Origin: Opisthorchis felineus
Lineage: Eukaryota > Platyhelminthes > Trematoda > Opisthorchiida > Opisthorchiidae
NCBI GenBank assembly: GCA_004794785.1
Contig: SJOL01006395.1
Location: forward strand, 96,019 to 160,018
Direction of reading: 5' to 3'
DNA length: 64,000 bases
The notes under the pieces were generated by a model, which saw only the letters and a program-made list of their open reading frames with translations, did not search any database and was not told the DNA's origin. Position numbers and translations under genes: made by a program. Positions 20,294-34,300 of the stretch are shown here, piece after piece. How positions within the stretch are numbered: position 1 is the stretch's first letter; each line of letters starts with the position of its first letter.

Positions 20294-23200
20294 TTGCTTC
20301 AGTCGATCGTAGTAAGTTGGACAAGCTTCACAGACAAGAAAACAAATGGTCGAAAATGAAAACCGTGTTTTGGATACGAACCAAACTGTATATAGGCCGT
20401 AACAGGGATGTTCAGTTTGCTCACACAGTGGAACTGATATGGCGGCAACCTTTTTGCATGTTTTATCCTCAAAAATTCCACTGTGGTTGCTTCTGTGTCA
20501 CGCTTGTCATCAGAACTTCTCTCCTGGCAACGGAAATATCCGACTCCTCGATGAGAAAATTCAAGCTTATGTAGCATTGGGATGCAGCGTCATCATGTTT
20601 TGTTACACGCAGATATTGCATTTAATCGGCATAGTTAGGAAATCTGCATCACATGTGTGTTGTTATAAAACAGATTCACAGTCAGCGTGGTTTTGCATGA
20701 TGCTTATAGATACAATGCATGCTTGAAAGAAAATAAACATAACTACTGGCTCGTGGTTGGTTGCACATGGTCAGCTGTTTTGACCATAGTCGTGTGGAAT
20801 CTGTTACCTAGCGAGTTCAGAAGAGGAAGAACGCACTTCGTCGTAATGTGCCGACTAACGATGTTCTTGCGAGACAAATTTGCCATATGACTACCTCAGG
20901 TATTCTGGTCCCGAGATTCTAGTCGAATGTCTCTCCGATGATTCCACGGTCGTCAATCAGATAATCGGATTGATTGGACGTCCGTCTGTTGTAGACGTCA
21001 ATTTGAAGGTGAAACTACAGCCGTCGCTGTGTGTACAGCTAGTCTAGCCATCGAACTCGGAGTGATTTATCCAAACAATGCACTGGACGATGCTATCACT
21101 GGTAGAAATTTTACTCGTGAGCTTTGTGGACCTTCTGCAATTCCATGTGGGCGTAAGAGTGCTATGTGACGATCACGGCGCTGACTCGGGCTGTACTGTC
21201 GAGTCGTCCTTCAAGTAACATCTCGATTTAAGAAATCATCGGTTTGACCTGTCCAATTATGGGTGTGAAGTTTAGCGCTGGTAGTTATATTGACCTACAC
21301 AATGTCAGCCGAAAGAAATTGTGTTGAGTGAAATTGGTTGAGGTAGGGTGGTTTTCAAAAACCTTTGTCACACATGGACAGTTAAGTATGTGCATAGAGG
21401 AATTCGTCAGTCATGTTGTTTGGAAGCTCAGATTCCTGAAGATAACCCCAGAATGCCCGAAACCTACTGAGACCCTAAAACTTCACCAAAATCCCTATAG
21501 GGGAGCCGGCAAGCATCCAGGCCAGTCAACTGATCAATCAATCGATTCAGCAACAGCCTGAATTGATGAAAAGTGAAGTTCAAATAGCGCGAGGTGCCTT
21601 GTAATTGTTGCACTTGCTTGTTCTCAATAAAGTTGTTGTGTTCAATGTTGGCGAGTGTTTTTCCGGCACTAAGGCAGTGGAGCGGGAAGAGCAGGAGATA
21701 TAACACATGTAATGACAAACCAAGGTGAATTCGTGAAATTTACCCGTGGATGCAGGCAGTGCTTTTGAGTGTGATTTCATTCAAATGTCAATTTCGGTGA
21801 AATTGACGATGGGGTCATTCAACTGTTGGGTAAATGAAAGCTGAACATATACTGCCTGTCAGCAGAGTATTCTCGATATATTGCAACAGTTTTGAGAACC
21901 CGGGTTTTTACCAATAACGTATTCATTTGAAGCAGTATGTTTCGTTTATCCGAATGATGTAACTTGCAAGGTGAATCCATTTCACGCAGTTTTGTCGGTC
22001 GCAATACATGTAGCATGTTCAAAAAATAACGAACTAATCCGGTCAAGCACACTGTATAATTCAGGCACTAAGTGGAGTGACGTTCACTTATTCATACAAG
22101 CCAGGCCGAGCATCACGTGACTAGCAATCACTTCTGACAGAAAGATGTTTACTTATGGTGAGTAATTGGTAAATTCTCAACGATCAATTACATCGTATTA
22201 GAAAAAACGTTGAGTCGGTATCAATCGAGTGGCCAGTCTCAAGGCCTTGTCCGGTAATGGATGATATATTATATGTTATAATCAGTGCGGCTTGCAATTC
22301 CAACTTTATTTATTCTAGTGAGCATATCGTCATGAGGTATTTATCAGGTCTCATGGCACTGCCAAACCCTAAACGGGACTGGAGTCCCTATTTGGCACTT
22401 TCGTCTAAGGACGATATCCCGATCAAATCTCGAGAGTTCACATTCAGTCCAACTCATAGTACTCTACCGAGTGCTACTCACTAATGTGTCCCGTTCTCAA
22501 CTCCACTATGTATCGTTTTAGCTGCAGTGCAGCTTCAGTGAATTTGACGTGGACAAAACGAATATAACTCATGGTGTCATGGCCCGAGAACGCCTCCGCT
22601 TTTGGTTGCTGAATGAACAACAACTAAACACGTACTCGAAATTCGTCACTTCGTTTATATCAAGTCGTTTTCTTTTATAAGCGGTGTCATTGATCGTTAA
22701 CATTGAAGCTCAGAGACCTTAGTGATTACTCGCCACGGGTCACCACTTCGTTTTCACGTTGCGCTTACTCTGATTTAGAGAGTGAACTGACTCTGTTGAG
22801 AGTGAATTTCACTCAACGTTGTGCCTGACCTATCCACTTTATGATGGGCGAGATTGTTCACGCTGATACATGACAGCTCCACAGAATCCGGTTGGCTGTC
22901 CGAGCTAATTACACGTAGCCGCTCAGTCGCAGGCACGTTTCGGACCAAAGGAAAGCTAAACGCAGACGTGTCTCGTGTACACACTTGACCGATTCATCGT
23001 TAGTCTCATCCACACTATGTACTTTTAGTGTGATTCAGTGTTTCCATTTCTGACAAAACACTCACGAAATCGTACCTGATCATTCCTCTCAGGAAGGGTT
23101 ATCTATTTTCAACACGACTATGTTAGAAGCGGCTTACTAATGCTTTCAAAGTTTGCTCGGTTCCGAATCTTATTAACCTTCATAGTTAGGATTTGGCTGG

Positions 23201-24334
23201 ATAGTTATTGGTTTTTCCGCTAAGTCAGGCAGTTGACTTGCAAGCGTTTCATCACCTATCATCAGTGTGTCATCGTGTAGCGGAGCGCTGGTCGGATCTC
23301 GGGAAACTCAGTTACACCAGACCTTTGGTCCTTATTAGCATGTATCAGGCGGTTGTAGTAGGGTTTGATGCTTGTGACCTATTTTTCAATTGCTTATACA
23401 TCTAACCTCGTTCCCTAAGACGAGTGGAGGGCGAGCATTCACATGTATATTATCACGCGGTTGGGGCATCCGCAGTCATCAGTCTGAATATCCACCTGCT
23501 GTTTTCTCCGACGATTGTGTTGAGCTGGTTTGATTGAGTTTGAAGTCTTGGTTTGGTTTGGTTTTGAAGTCTTAGTCCAGCCAACCCACCTCATCGTTAC
23601 CGACCGCATCTTTTCCTGGTTCCTTGTCACCTTCGTCAGCTACATAGCCGTCAGCCGCTAATCGATCTGTATTGACTTATGTTTGGTAGAGTTGCTATCT
23701 AGTGAACCCTCTGTTCACTGTTGCAAAGCTCCATAAATTTTACCACCACTGTCGTCTTCAAGTAACCTACTTGGCTTGCTTAGACGAATGTGCACCACGA
23801 CGAAGCTTCGTTTGTCGGCTGACCAGGACTTCCGTTGGTGTTAACTGGAGACCTAATTGATTTCCAGTTGAATCTCTGGTTTATGACATTCGAATAGCTT
23901 TCAACACCCTTATGAGTAGTATTTTCTGGTGGGAAAAATATATGAAATCAAGTTTGAATCAACACTCAGAGGACGTAGTCGTCCGTCTTTAACAGTATCA
24001 TGAATTCCTTAGTTCGGGCTTTGCCTAAGCATACGGCGTGAACATCTCCATAGAAATCAGGTACATTCAGCACGCGTACCCGAATAGACCTGCTTCTGAA
24101 GCAGGTGCCGCCGCCGTGTGCGCGTCCAAGCTGTAAACCATCTGCTGTTGCCAGCGTTGCGTTTCACAGGCGTCGAGTAACCTACCAACTGGTGGTAACT
24201 ACCACGAGGTTTAAAATCTCCCCATGGAAGTGTCTTTTACTGGCTTTAGAAATTCAAGTAACTAGCTATAAGTTACCAAGCTTGAACACAACCGTCTATT
24301 CAGACGTGATAATTCAGCTGCATCCAGCTTGCGC

Positions 24335-24450
24335 CAGTGCAGTAGTGATAACACGCTCGCCTCGCATGTAAGATGCCCAACGTCCAAACCCCAGCACTGC
24401 TGATGAGCTCTACTAAGAACGAAACTCGAATCCAGTGCTTTACCCCCTTT
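24335..24450 (+). repeat. SINE-B, second tRNA-like family
   Basis: A box-like tagtgataacacgctcgcct and B box-like caaaccccag, then gctgatgagctctac, aactcgaatccagtgct and cccccttt. The same order occurs at 28823, 36278 and 51440. Confidence 0.65.
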
Positions 24451-24845
24451 GTTGTGGACTCACAAGAATAATTCTTGTAGGACATGATGGGAACGGTTCA
24501 AATGTGAGCGATGTGAATGCGAACTCTCGTTGATATCACAGAGAACACTTTCGGAAGTAGTCGGAACATTTAGTATAGTCTACTTCTTTTGGAAATCCAG
24601 AAGTCTTCCAAGTGGACGCGCTCACAACAACAAAGCGTTTACCGCATATAAATGTTGTTGTCATCTGCTACTCCCTTGCAAGGCAATTATCGCACTTATT
24701 ATTACGTTGGCTTAATTTCGATCCCCACTGTGAAAAGTAGGCGTTCGTCCTGTGAATTGTCATGCGCAGCAGCAGAAAGCATTCATAGTGTACTTCCATG
24801 GTCTTTTGCAACCATTCGGATATGATATTCCGCTCAGTCGAGCTC

Positions 24846-25014
24846 GAGATGATTCAGTAGTTAAGGCGCGAACTTACCGACCGGAAGGTCGGTGATTCGA
24901 ACCGAACCTCGGTATCTCAACTGCTCCTGTTTGGGCAACCTCGCAGTTTTTCAGCCCTCATGGTTCTTTCAGGTGGCATAGCAGTTAGGCATCGAAAAAT
25001 TGTTGAGGTTGAAC
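24846..25014 (+). repeat. SINE-A copy
   Basis: Head gagatgattcagtagttaag; the body lost a few bases around the cctgtttgggcaacc segment. Confidence 0.75.
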
Positions 25015-25159
25015 AATGTTATATTTGGAAGTTACAACCATGACACATACGGACATGCCTCTTCTCCCATTGCCCACTCTGTGGAGTTTTTGCTAAGCGA
25101 TCGAAGGGGAAAGGAAAAAACACGAGTGTAGTTCGCCAGTTGCGTACTATTTCATGTTC

Positions 25160-25232
25160 CAGTAGAGCATAAGGTTGAAGGAAAATCGGGAACTGCGTCT
25201 ACTTTAGCGCTACTTGAAACGGGGGCTTCTCA
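25160..25232 (+). mobile_element. Penelope-type terminal repeat fragment upstream of ERCC1 ATG
   Basis: The stretch ttccagtagagcataaggtt and gaaggaaaatcgggaactgc aligns with the segment just before the ribozyme in the other copies. The ribozyme position itself (ctttagcgctacttgaaacg) is decayed beyond recognition. It lies about 40 bp before the ERCC1 start codon, in what is probably the intron or leader before coding exon 1. Confidence 0.5.
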
Positions 25233-25270
25233 TGCTGTCTGTACTTTTTGTGTTTGTCTTTCAGTTTACA

Positions 25271-25357
25271 ATGTCATCTGGTGAGCCGTCTAATTCCGCT
25301 CAAACTCGTGACACCAACTGGCACTCAGAGGTTGATGATTCATTTGAGGAAAGCGCT
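25271..25357 (+). CDS. ERCC1: ERCC1 exon 1 (coding)
   Basis: Starts at the ATG six bases after acceptor tgtctttcag and encodes 29 residues rich in Ser and acidic residues. Donor GTGAGT at 25358. A second in-phase donor GTAAGC at 25367 would add three residues (VSF); which is used cannot be told from sequence. Confidence 0.75.
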
Positions 25358-28300
25358 GTGAGTTTTGTAAGCTTACTCTAAAATTTAACTGTTATCACAA
25401 TGCCCTTTAGGTTTCTTGTATCATTCGTCCACTGTTGCGAGGTTAATTTTACTAACATCCAAACAGGGGAGCGTGTAGTAATTGACATATATTTATTTTC
25501 AGTCCAGTTTCCGCTTGTTTGATGCATATCGAGAGGGAAACCTGGATTGTGATGTCATCAGTACCCAAAAGGCATCCCGCGTCCTGGAAACGAAGAATTC
25601 AGTACCTCTGAAAGAAGCTCTTGGTCAGTGTGCTGCTGATGTGCCCCGTTCTTGGCGGTTAGCTTCCGAGGTCAACAAACCAATCGACGCGCCGGTTTCC
25701 TTGGGGTCCTTGTGCAAGGCAAAGTCTATGCCGAAAGTATCTACCGTTGGACAGGAAACATCAACAGTATCCCGTCAGCCATACACACCGACTGAGGTGG
25801 AAGCCAAGGGATCGTGAGTCTATGTATGATTGCACACTGTTGCTTTCACAGGCTTGACTCGCAACCTTTAGTCTGATACTCTGCTTATTTCTTCCTTTTC
25901 TCCAGCCATATGAAACCTTCACCGGGCAACGCCATACTGGTGAACCAGCGTCAGGTAACGGCTTTCTGTGGGTACCTCTCGTGAGGAGATCTCTTCGGCC
26001 TCCTCTGACTACCTGAAATCTGTGTTCTACTTTTCAGCGGGGAAATCCATTACTAAAGCACATACACAATGTGGCGTGGGAGTATGCCGAAATCGAACCT
26101 GATTACGTAGTCGGTCGAAACAGCTGTGTTTACTTTCTCAGGTAGGTGCCAATTTTCGCGGAGTTCCAGCTGCAATATATGGATATCGCTTCTCTTTCCG
26201 TGTTCGTGCTCTGCTGTCGCCAGATTTTCCCCCATTGCTATTTGTTTTCACTTTTCAACTGCAGTATTCAAATATCACTTGAGTGATGTGATGCTTACAC
26301 CCCCTGTTCAGTCACCCTGTAATAATAAATATAATCGTTCAACTGTAGCACCCTCTCCGTGCATAGCTGCCATGCCACTCGAGGAAAGCACGAGGGCCGA
26401 GATACTAGCAGCTTACCCAAACCTAGACAGGAGCAGTCGAGGTGACGTGGTTGGGTTCGAATCATGGACCTTCCGGTCAGTAAGTTCGCGCCTTAACCAC
26501 AGCTGTCTCGAGTTCCAGGCTTATTGTTAGTGTCACATCAAAGAATGTGAGGACAGGCTATCACATTTGACCTATGGCAACTTGCGTGAAATGAAAAACC
26601 GCTGGTGGCAATGATTGATACTACCCACATTTTCTAAGTAGCTCAGAGGGAGGAATTATTCACTAGTCGCGTGAACCTTCGAGCTGAGAAGCTGTCACTC
26701 GAGCCAGTCAACACGTGACCACGTGATACGAATCCCGTGATTGGAGAATGAGTGGCGCTAAATCGTATTCAAGTACTAGTTAGTCACACTGCTGCTTAGT
26801 CGCTCGTGGCCGAATAATTTAGTCTTCAGCTACCAACCGAGAAGCTGCAAGTTTGATTCCTTTCAGAGGTTCGTGGAGTGCCCACTACTGATGGTCCCCA
26901 ACAAGGATGAAACAGCTTTAAAGTGCTTCTCTGCTTTTTGCCAGGCATTGGCTTCACGTACAGGATGACCAACCGTGAAAGATGAACATCGATTGCACCA
27001 AACACGTGCAGCAACATATCTGGTACTGTACTGATTTTGACCGCGCCAGACATCGTGACAACACGTGCACCGTGTAAGAGGTTCACCACTTTAGTATCAA
27101 ACAAATAGATTAACAGATTCTCCGTTCCTTTTTCGCTCTTTCTTTGAAGTGGACAATATCAATTCCACCCCCGGACTTTCCTTCGTAGTGCACACTATCT
27201 AATTGAAGTCCTGTGTCTGGACCGTAGAAAATGCTTAACTCGATTGATTTCCTACCGATAGTGAATCCAAGCTTCTGATGACGCAGATTAAATTTTTACA
27301 CAAAGTGTTATTGGTTAGTTATCCGCTTCTTGATTAGACGTCTTTCATCTCAGGTTTATGACTTATTGCAGTACAATATTTACGGAAATTTCCCGAATAA
27401 TAGGATGGTTTCATACTTATACTTTATAATGCGCCTGCCCTATCTGACCGGTTATTTGTCAGTTTCAGTTATTGTCTCTGCCGTTGCTTTTCTAGAAAGT
27501 GAACATGTGCTCCGAGGGTAGTAACCTATTCCTACTTTTTCGTCTACCCAATATCCATTATTTTCCTCACTGTTGCGTAACATGCGAGGGATGAATACAT
27601 TGTTTGCCCGTCTGAATTTAAAAATTATTGCAGTCTTCGCTACCACAAACTGAATCCAGAGTACATCTTTGAAAGAGTGAGACAAACCAAGCAGAATTAT
27701 CAACTTTCCGTTCTTCTCTGCCAAGTGGATATAGTAAGTCCCGTGTTGAGACGTGTTCCTTGTTCAAGCTTAGGGTCGAACAGTCCCATTTTCTCTGACT
27801 CGTTTTCCCGCTATTTCAGACAGATCCGCATTATCCATTGAAAGAACTGTGCAAACTGTGTTTGGCAGAGAAACTGACGCTTATGCTGGCTTGGGGGTAA
27901 GACTTTCGGGACTAACCGGTTGCGGAGACATCTCTGTTGCTCAACCGTCTTGTATTCTCTGTTATGCTCTTGATACTTTTCCCGTCTCGGCCAATCGTTT
28001 CTTGTATAGTTTCAGTCTACCCACAATATATGGCTGAGTGAAATTCTTGAGAATAGTTCGTAGTCCAGGGACCTAGCTTTCTTCACCGGATTCCAAGACC
28101 ACAAAGCATTCGGTGCCTAGTTTTGTGTGTTTGTCGAGAACTGATTTGGTAAACTAAAATGAATGCAGTGTGAACATTTACCTGATGCTCAATGTTCACC
28201 AAGTGCACTAGGATTGATCTGTCCATCGTCTGTGTAATTCTTTTTGTTGGCCTACAAGGGCTTTGCTAATTTCTTTGTCATTCTTCCGACGTCGCTCGCT

Positions 28301-31300
28301 CCACCGAGCAAGCGAACCGGCGTACACATATAGAGGTGGTCAGACGAGAAGTTTATCTTTCAGCATTTGCCTTGATATCGGGCGACTGGTAAAGGTCCTA
28401 TCTAGTGGGGCAGTAAGAAATGTACGACAAAATACTCTTTTGAGTTTCTAAATCAACATGCCAGCAGCTACATCACCCTTAAATGGCACTAGCAGATAAA
28501 CTGACCCACGTGGGACATCTGTGGCGGCAAGCGTCTCTGTAATCCGCCTGATGTTCCGTTCGAAAAACCAGTCTGGAACCAGTCAGGATGCTAACATCAC
28601 AGGCTAGCACTTTTTGAACTGCATAGGATATGCAGATCTCTGATATACAGATCTAATGTGGACATTCGTTCGTCGCATCGTTCAACAACACGCTTCCATT
28701 TCGAAAGTAAACTGAATGACTGAATGGGCAGTATCAAATGCTTCATGCATCCACTGTTATATCACTCTCGTTTGGACAGTTCCCCTCCCGTCTCAGCGCA
28801 ATTATCCTGATGAGTCCAAAACGAAGAAGGGAGCACTGGATTCGAGCTCATTAGAGCTGGGGTTTGAACTCCGGACATCTGACATGCGAAGCGAGCGTGT
28901 TACCACTACTCCACCAGTGTACCCTAGACGCACCTGAATTATGACGTCTGTACAGGCGAACCTGTTCACGCTTAGGCGATTGATTCACCTTCCGCAACTT
29001 ATCAGTCAGTTAGCGCCACTCACCCTTGCAACCTGCTAGACAAGTATGATTAGTTTTGTGTGGCTGCGGGATTCACATTGATGTTGGTTGATGATCATCA
29101 TGGATCTTTTGATTTATTTGAGATCTTTGTTTTCATTGAACATTTTTAACATACCTCAAATTAAATAAATCTTCTTTCAAAGCACCACTTTCTTAGCTTA
29201 ATCAGGAATATACTGTCTAGAACAGGAACTAGAGGCGATCTCGTTGCCACACCATCTTCCCGTCGAAATGATGTGCCGTTAAATAAATAAAATACATTCA
29301 TGGTACAACACAGAAGTAGTTCATTCAGTTTTCGTGGTGGAACGATTGGGATGAATATTGTTACTGCGTTCACTCGCATATACCACGTGAGCTCCAGACT
29401 ACCAGCTGCTTTGTACGACGGATGCAGTCCTGTGTGTGTGTGTATTGCAGAATGCCTCGTACAGTTCCTGCTGTTAGTCTGACCGACCCATTTTCCAGGC
29501 CTAGACAGGAGCGTTCGAGATGCCGATGTTTGGTTCGAACCGTTGGTCAGTAAGTAAGCACTATAGCCACTGGGCTTTCTCGACCTCGCCATCCAAACAG
29601 GAACTGAGAAGAACGATGTCAAATGCGGATAACTTTCGAGCCATTCTCCCAGTTCTGAGAACGGCATGATGATGGGCGTAGATGTGGCATGTGGATGGTT
29701 AAGTGAGTCCAATGTTATAGGTATTGGAGCGTCGAAACGGCTAACTGATAACTTGCTGCAGAGTGGAGCGTAGCGGTGCCTCGGTGGTTGTGCGCTGAGT
29801 AGTAGTGCGCGTGTTATAATACACGTGCTGCTAGCCAGGGCTGACCGTAGTTCAGTGGTTCGGGCAGTGGTCTGTTATCCTGTACCCTGATCGGTTGGTA
29901 ACCACGTGACCTTTTAGTTTGGCCTTCCTTCTCTCGTCCACTGGTCGTTGCTCGAGTGACCTCTGTTCTTTACCTCTCTGGGTTTCACTTTTAGAAGTAT
30001 GCCGCGGTTAGCACGACGTGTATTATCACACATGCACCACTACATAACCATTGGCACACCGCTACGCTTCACTCCGCTTCATAAGACTTATCTCGGGGTG
30101 GCCGTAGTGGGTGTTGCAGCACATAATTTCGAAGTCCTAAGGATACAAGCACAGGCGATGTAAACGCGCTTAACGTAGGTATGCATTTTTGAAATCCGAA
30201 ATCAATGCCATCATTCAGTGGTCCATTTTGTAGATATATTTCCCCCTTTTTAAGCAACGAATCAATCTCTTTCCGGGTGAATCGTTCAGAATGTGACTAG
30301 AAGATTACGAATATTTTTTGACGTATAGGAGCATCAGTTTCAATTGACGGAATCACAACATCCTCTTCAGATCGATTTCTAGCGTTTTCTTGAATGATCC
30401 GAGTCGAATCGGCCTTTTCGGATAGACTGAATCACCGCATCTTAAGCAGTAAGCATAGTTACCCATTGTTGCAGCCTGTCAGTGGTGTGTACAGGGATTT
30501 CTCTATTGAAGGCAATATTAGTTATCGAAGGTTCGTAGTCAGCGTGTGGACTACAGCTGCAACCCTGCAGCAAGTCTTGGATTTCTTTAACGGCGAAAAC
30601 TGAAACATAAGGTTTATCCAACCTTCCTGAAGGCAGTAGGTGCATGGCGCACAGATTTTTGTTGTCCGTCTTGGAGTTTACGCAAAGGCATGGTACTTCA
30701 CTGTCATACTGGACATTAATCGCCACCAAAGACTCAAACACAACTGTGTACCTCACTCAGATGATGATGAGTTGTGGGTGGCAGACCGTGGTTCTATCTC
30801 CGTGAGCCCTGGCGAATGGTTTAATTTGCGGAAAATCGGCTGGTACCTATTTAGTCCCAAAAGATAATTTGTGTTACTGATGTGAATCCCGATTTTGCCA
30901 ATCTTGGGCAATTCTTCCCGACGTTCTGTCACTCTGAAACTTTTCAACCATTCGGCTTATGAATAAGCTATTTGGTTCTGACCGTGGATGATCACTACAG
31001 TGCCCCATTCGTGCAAACTTCGTACACCCTTGCACTACATTTTCAATCTCAGGACACACTTTATTTGATACAGTGGTCCCATAGCGATCTTTAGCTGCCG
31101 TTTGCAAAAGATTCAGAATGCATGATCACATTGGTGCCGACTATATCGTGCTGATGCATCTCACATCTTAAACCGACAACTCGACTTTCCGTTTATCATT
31201 CCGGTCCCTGTTAAAGATCGATTCGGTTTGTCCTGCGGTGTAGTGTAAGCTTATCTGAGACTTTTTGGTAACCACCAGTTAGCTTGGAACGCTGAATCTG

Positions 31301-34300
31301 GATTCAACTAATGTGAAATGAATGAGATTTCACCACATAAAAAACGTATCTCTTTAGCCCGGAGGAGGCAGCACGTTACCTTGAAGCATACAAAGCGCTG
31401 GAGAACAAGCCTCCTGATGACTTGATGCCTGCCACGGCGGCGGTCACGGATCATCGAGCCCAAATCACTGAATTTCTAACCGCCGTGCGCCCAGTCACTA
31501 AAGCCGATGCCGCATCAGCTATCAACAACTTCAAGGTAGGTTGTTCTGACTTAATTTTTGTTTACGATTCCAAACTTTCCATGTTCATCCTCAACCTCAC
31601 AGTTGCCCTATCGGTTGGAAGTCTTAGAGCTATTGTGTCGGAATCTGGAAGTGGGGCACAGATAACTCAAATGGCAGTAGGGGTTCTTGTATCCTAATGT
31701 AGGGCCTCCTGGACTCATGGCACAGTAGAACAACCAGGTGGTCAAACAAGTACCCTATGCAAGCATCGTACCACCATTAAATCCATCTTATGCCACGTGA
31801 GACGTTGTGTTGGCTACTTATCGTTCTCTGCATTTTCATTTTGTTCACCTTGATCCTTCCTGCATTTTACACCGTTTTTTATCGTTTTGCATCTTTTGTA
31901 GCTTTAACCAATAGCTTATCTGGTAACAAGTCGGCAGGAGATGCGGATGAAATATTTAATCTCTCGAGTTGTACCTATGAACAAATTGTGCAAACTTAGT
32001 TTCCGTAGCAGTCCGCCATTCATGAAACAACATTGTTGCGCCATTGTGCACGTTCACAGTTATGGTGCAGCGACTTCGTGTCTGTTTTGACAATAGTTTC
32101 ACTCCGGTACCAACCCCAGTCAGGACTATCAGTCGACAGTTCGTACATACTCCGTTTTTTAATGACACATTTTCTCTCCCGTTTGCCTTGAATTACAATC
32201 TTCCGCCATCCACGCACAAATTTCACTCTTGTGGAACGCCTAAAGTGATCTTTGTCCAGAAATGGCTTTTATGTGGGAGACAAATTTCCACAGGAATTGA
32301 GCAGTTCCCTACTCATAAGGTTGCTCAAATCTATTCGGCAGCCCACGACCGGTTCAGCCCATCTTGAGGCTCATTAGCTACGCGTATTCTCCGGATTTTC
32401 ATCAAACTTATTTTCAACTTGAACACCAAATTATACATAATGAAATGCGCTTATTCGTCAATTGCACTGATATTAAGGATGGGTCCAGCTGAATCTCCCT
32501 TTCAAGATATTCTTCAACAAAAAGGTCACCTGACGACTCGATATTCGAGATATCGCAGTACATGTTATTGACAAACCACGCTAATTTTATTTTATGTCCC
32601 TTTTACAGTGAAGATATTCTTCTTCCGAATTTTAATAAACTGTCGTTTATACAAAATTGTCGTGAGATCATTTTGGCCAGTTCTAGAGCTCATGGCCGAA
32701 TTTAATCCATTTACAACGTTCACTTCTCGAGACCAGCTGGTTCATACTTATCCAGACGTCTGAGTCTTGTTGATGGCATATTCATCAGCGGAGATTTCCA
32801 AACAGGTTTGGACAGTCCTAACTGACTCGTCTTAACAGTTGGAGTAGGATTTATCTTATACTTACTTAAGCGGAAAGCTATTTTTTATTCCAGTTTGTCA
32901 GATAAATGCATTCCTCTATCCGTGCCACACGAACCGTACCACCTTAGTGTAGCAATGTCTGAGTTTGTCAAAGCAGTCTGTTTTGTGGTTTTGTGTACAG
33001 TGTCGAAATTGTTTTTGTGGAGGGTTTATTGTGCGAACAAAGCGTTTTTACCGATATAGAATGAGGTCACAAAGTCGGATCGCAGTAGCCTTGGTCAACG
33101 CCATTGTGCGATACTGTACCGATTTAAGTTATTAGCAGGAACCTCACTAATAATACGAAAACTTTGGCTGGGCACCGTGTCTGCCAGGTGATGCACGCTT
33201 GAACTCGTTACCGTTACCATCGTTGCAGAAGCTAACCAAGTTGGACTATGTAGTCTTGTTCCTTGGTCGAGTTGACTCGTCCGGCGTCCAGTGTATTCCG
33301 CTGCACAGCAGCAAGAGAATGAGTATAAAAACTCGTTCAGCTGTAGCACCCTTTCGGTGCCTAACCGCCATGCCACCAGAAGGAAGCACGAGGGCTGGGA
33401 TACTGCCAGGTTGCCCAAGCCTAGACAGGGGAAGTCGAGAGGCGGAGATCGGATTCGAACCACGGGCCTTCCGGTCAGCAAATTCGCGCTCTAACCACTG
33501 AGCCATCTCGTCCCTGAGAATGAGTACACCAACATATTTTGAGTCCAGACGGGCACTCTATATTGGAGGTTGAAGAACAGACGTTTGTTCATGAACCATG
33601 TTCAAAATGTTGCGGTAGGAAAAACTTTGCTCTGGTTTCAATGGAACGAATCCGTTGAAGTTCGCCTACTGCTTTATCCATGTAGGCTTTCGGTACTTCG
33701 ATCGCCTCAGTGTACCGCCGTGAAGTTGTTCAAGACCAACTTCTAAGAAGTCTAATGGACTATCGGTTTCTCCTTCCGAGGTGAATTTGATGGTGCGAGT
33801 CTTATCGAACTCTTGCCGATACTAATCCACGTCGGCTTCATTGTTTGAAACTGCGGAAATATCGCCTACGTATCGGCGATAGTAATGTGTCATCTCTGTG
33901 GTCGCTTTAATGGGGTCACTTTTAGGTCTACTAATGAAATTATCGGCTGGTATCGGTCCCAGCGGCGATATCCTGGCAGCGCCATCAATTTCACGGTCGA
34001 ATTTACCGTTGAATAGTGATTGTTCTTTGCATGTGCACCGCAACAGAAGTTCTCAAAGTTGGTTGCATCAGCCAGAAGGTCCGTCATCTTCCGTACGTAA
34101 TCCCTTTTATTTATCACGACTAATCCGACATCCTTGTCGGGTTGGCGGATCGCAATATCGTCTTGGACATGTAGCTCTCTTAATAAGAGCAGGTTGTGGC
34201 GGTGATGTGATGCTTCTGGAAACAATAACGAGCTCACTCATGCAGCACCCAGCAGACACGGCGCACAGCGTGGGGTTCGGGCAAAGTTTTCGTGTTGTTA

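Larger units (their letters stand above)
18390..25270. other. GGPPS-ERCC1 intergenic region
   Basis: Contains a SINE-A with target-site duplication (18820), a poly-G run, a SINE-B, a SINE-A and a Penelope repeat fragment. 19030-24330 shows no gene or element that I recognise. ERCC1's promoter and any non-coding first exon should lie in the right half, but no signal could be singled out. Confidence 0.7.
27897..31357. other. ERCC1 intron 6
   Basis: Holds a SINE-B, a SINE-A fragment and the MITE-like element. 30080-31357 has overlapping minus-strand open frames without recognisable similarity. Confidence 0.75.

Noticed and set aside
28807..28826. ctgatgagtccaaaacgaag as a further hammerhead core
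   Set aside because: No GAAA in the right place, no stem I partner and no cleavage triplet; it is part of the SINE-B flank.
33246..33506. Open frame of the MAQWLEREF type as a real protein
   Set aside because: It is the accidental translation of a tRNA-like SINE; the same frame recurs, broken, in most copies in both directions.
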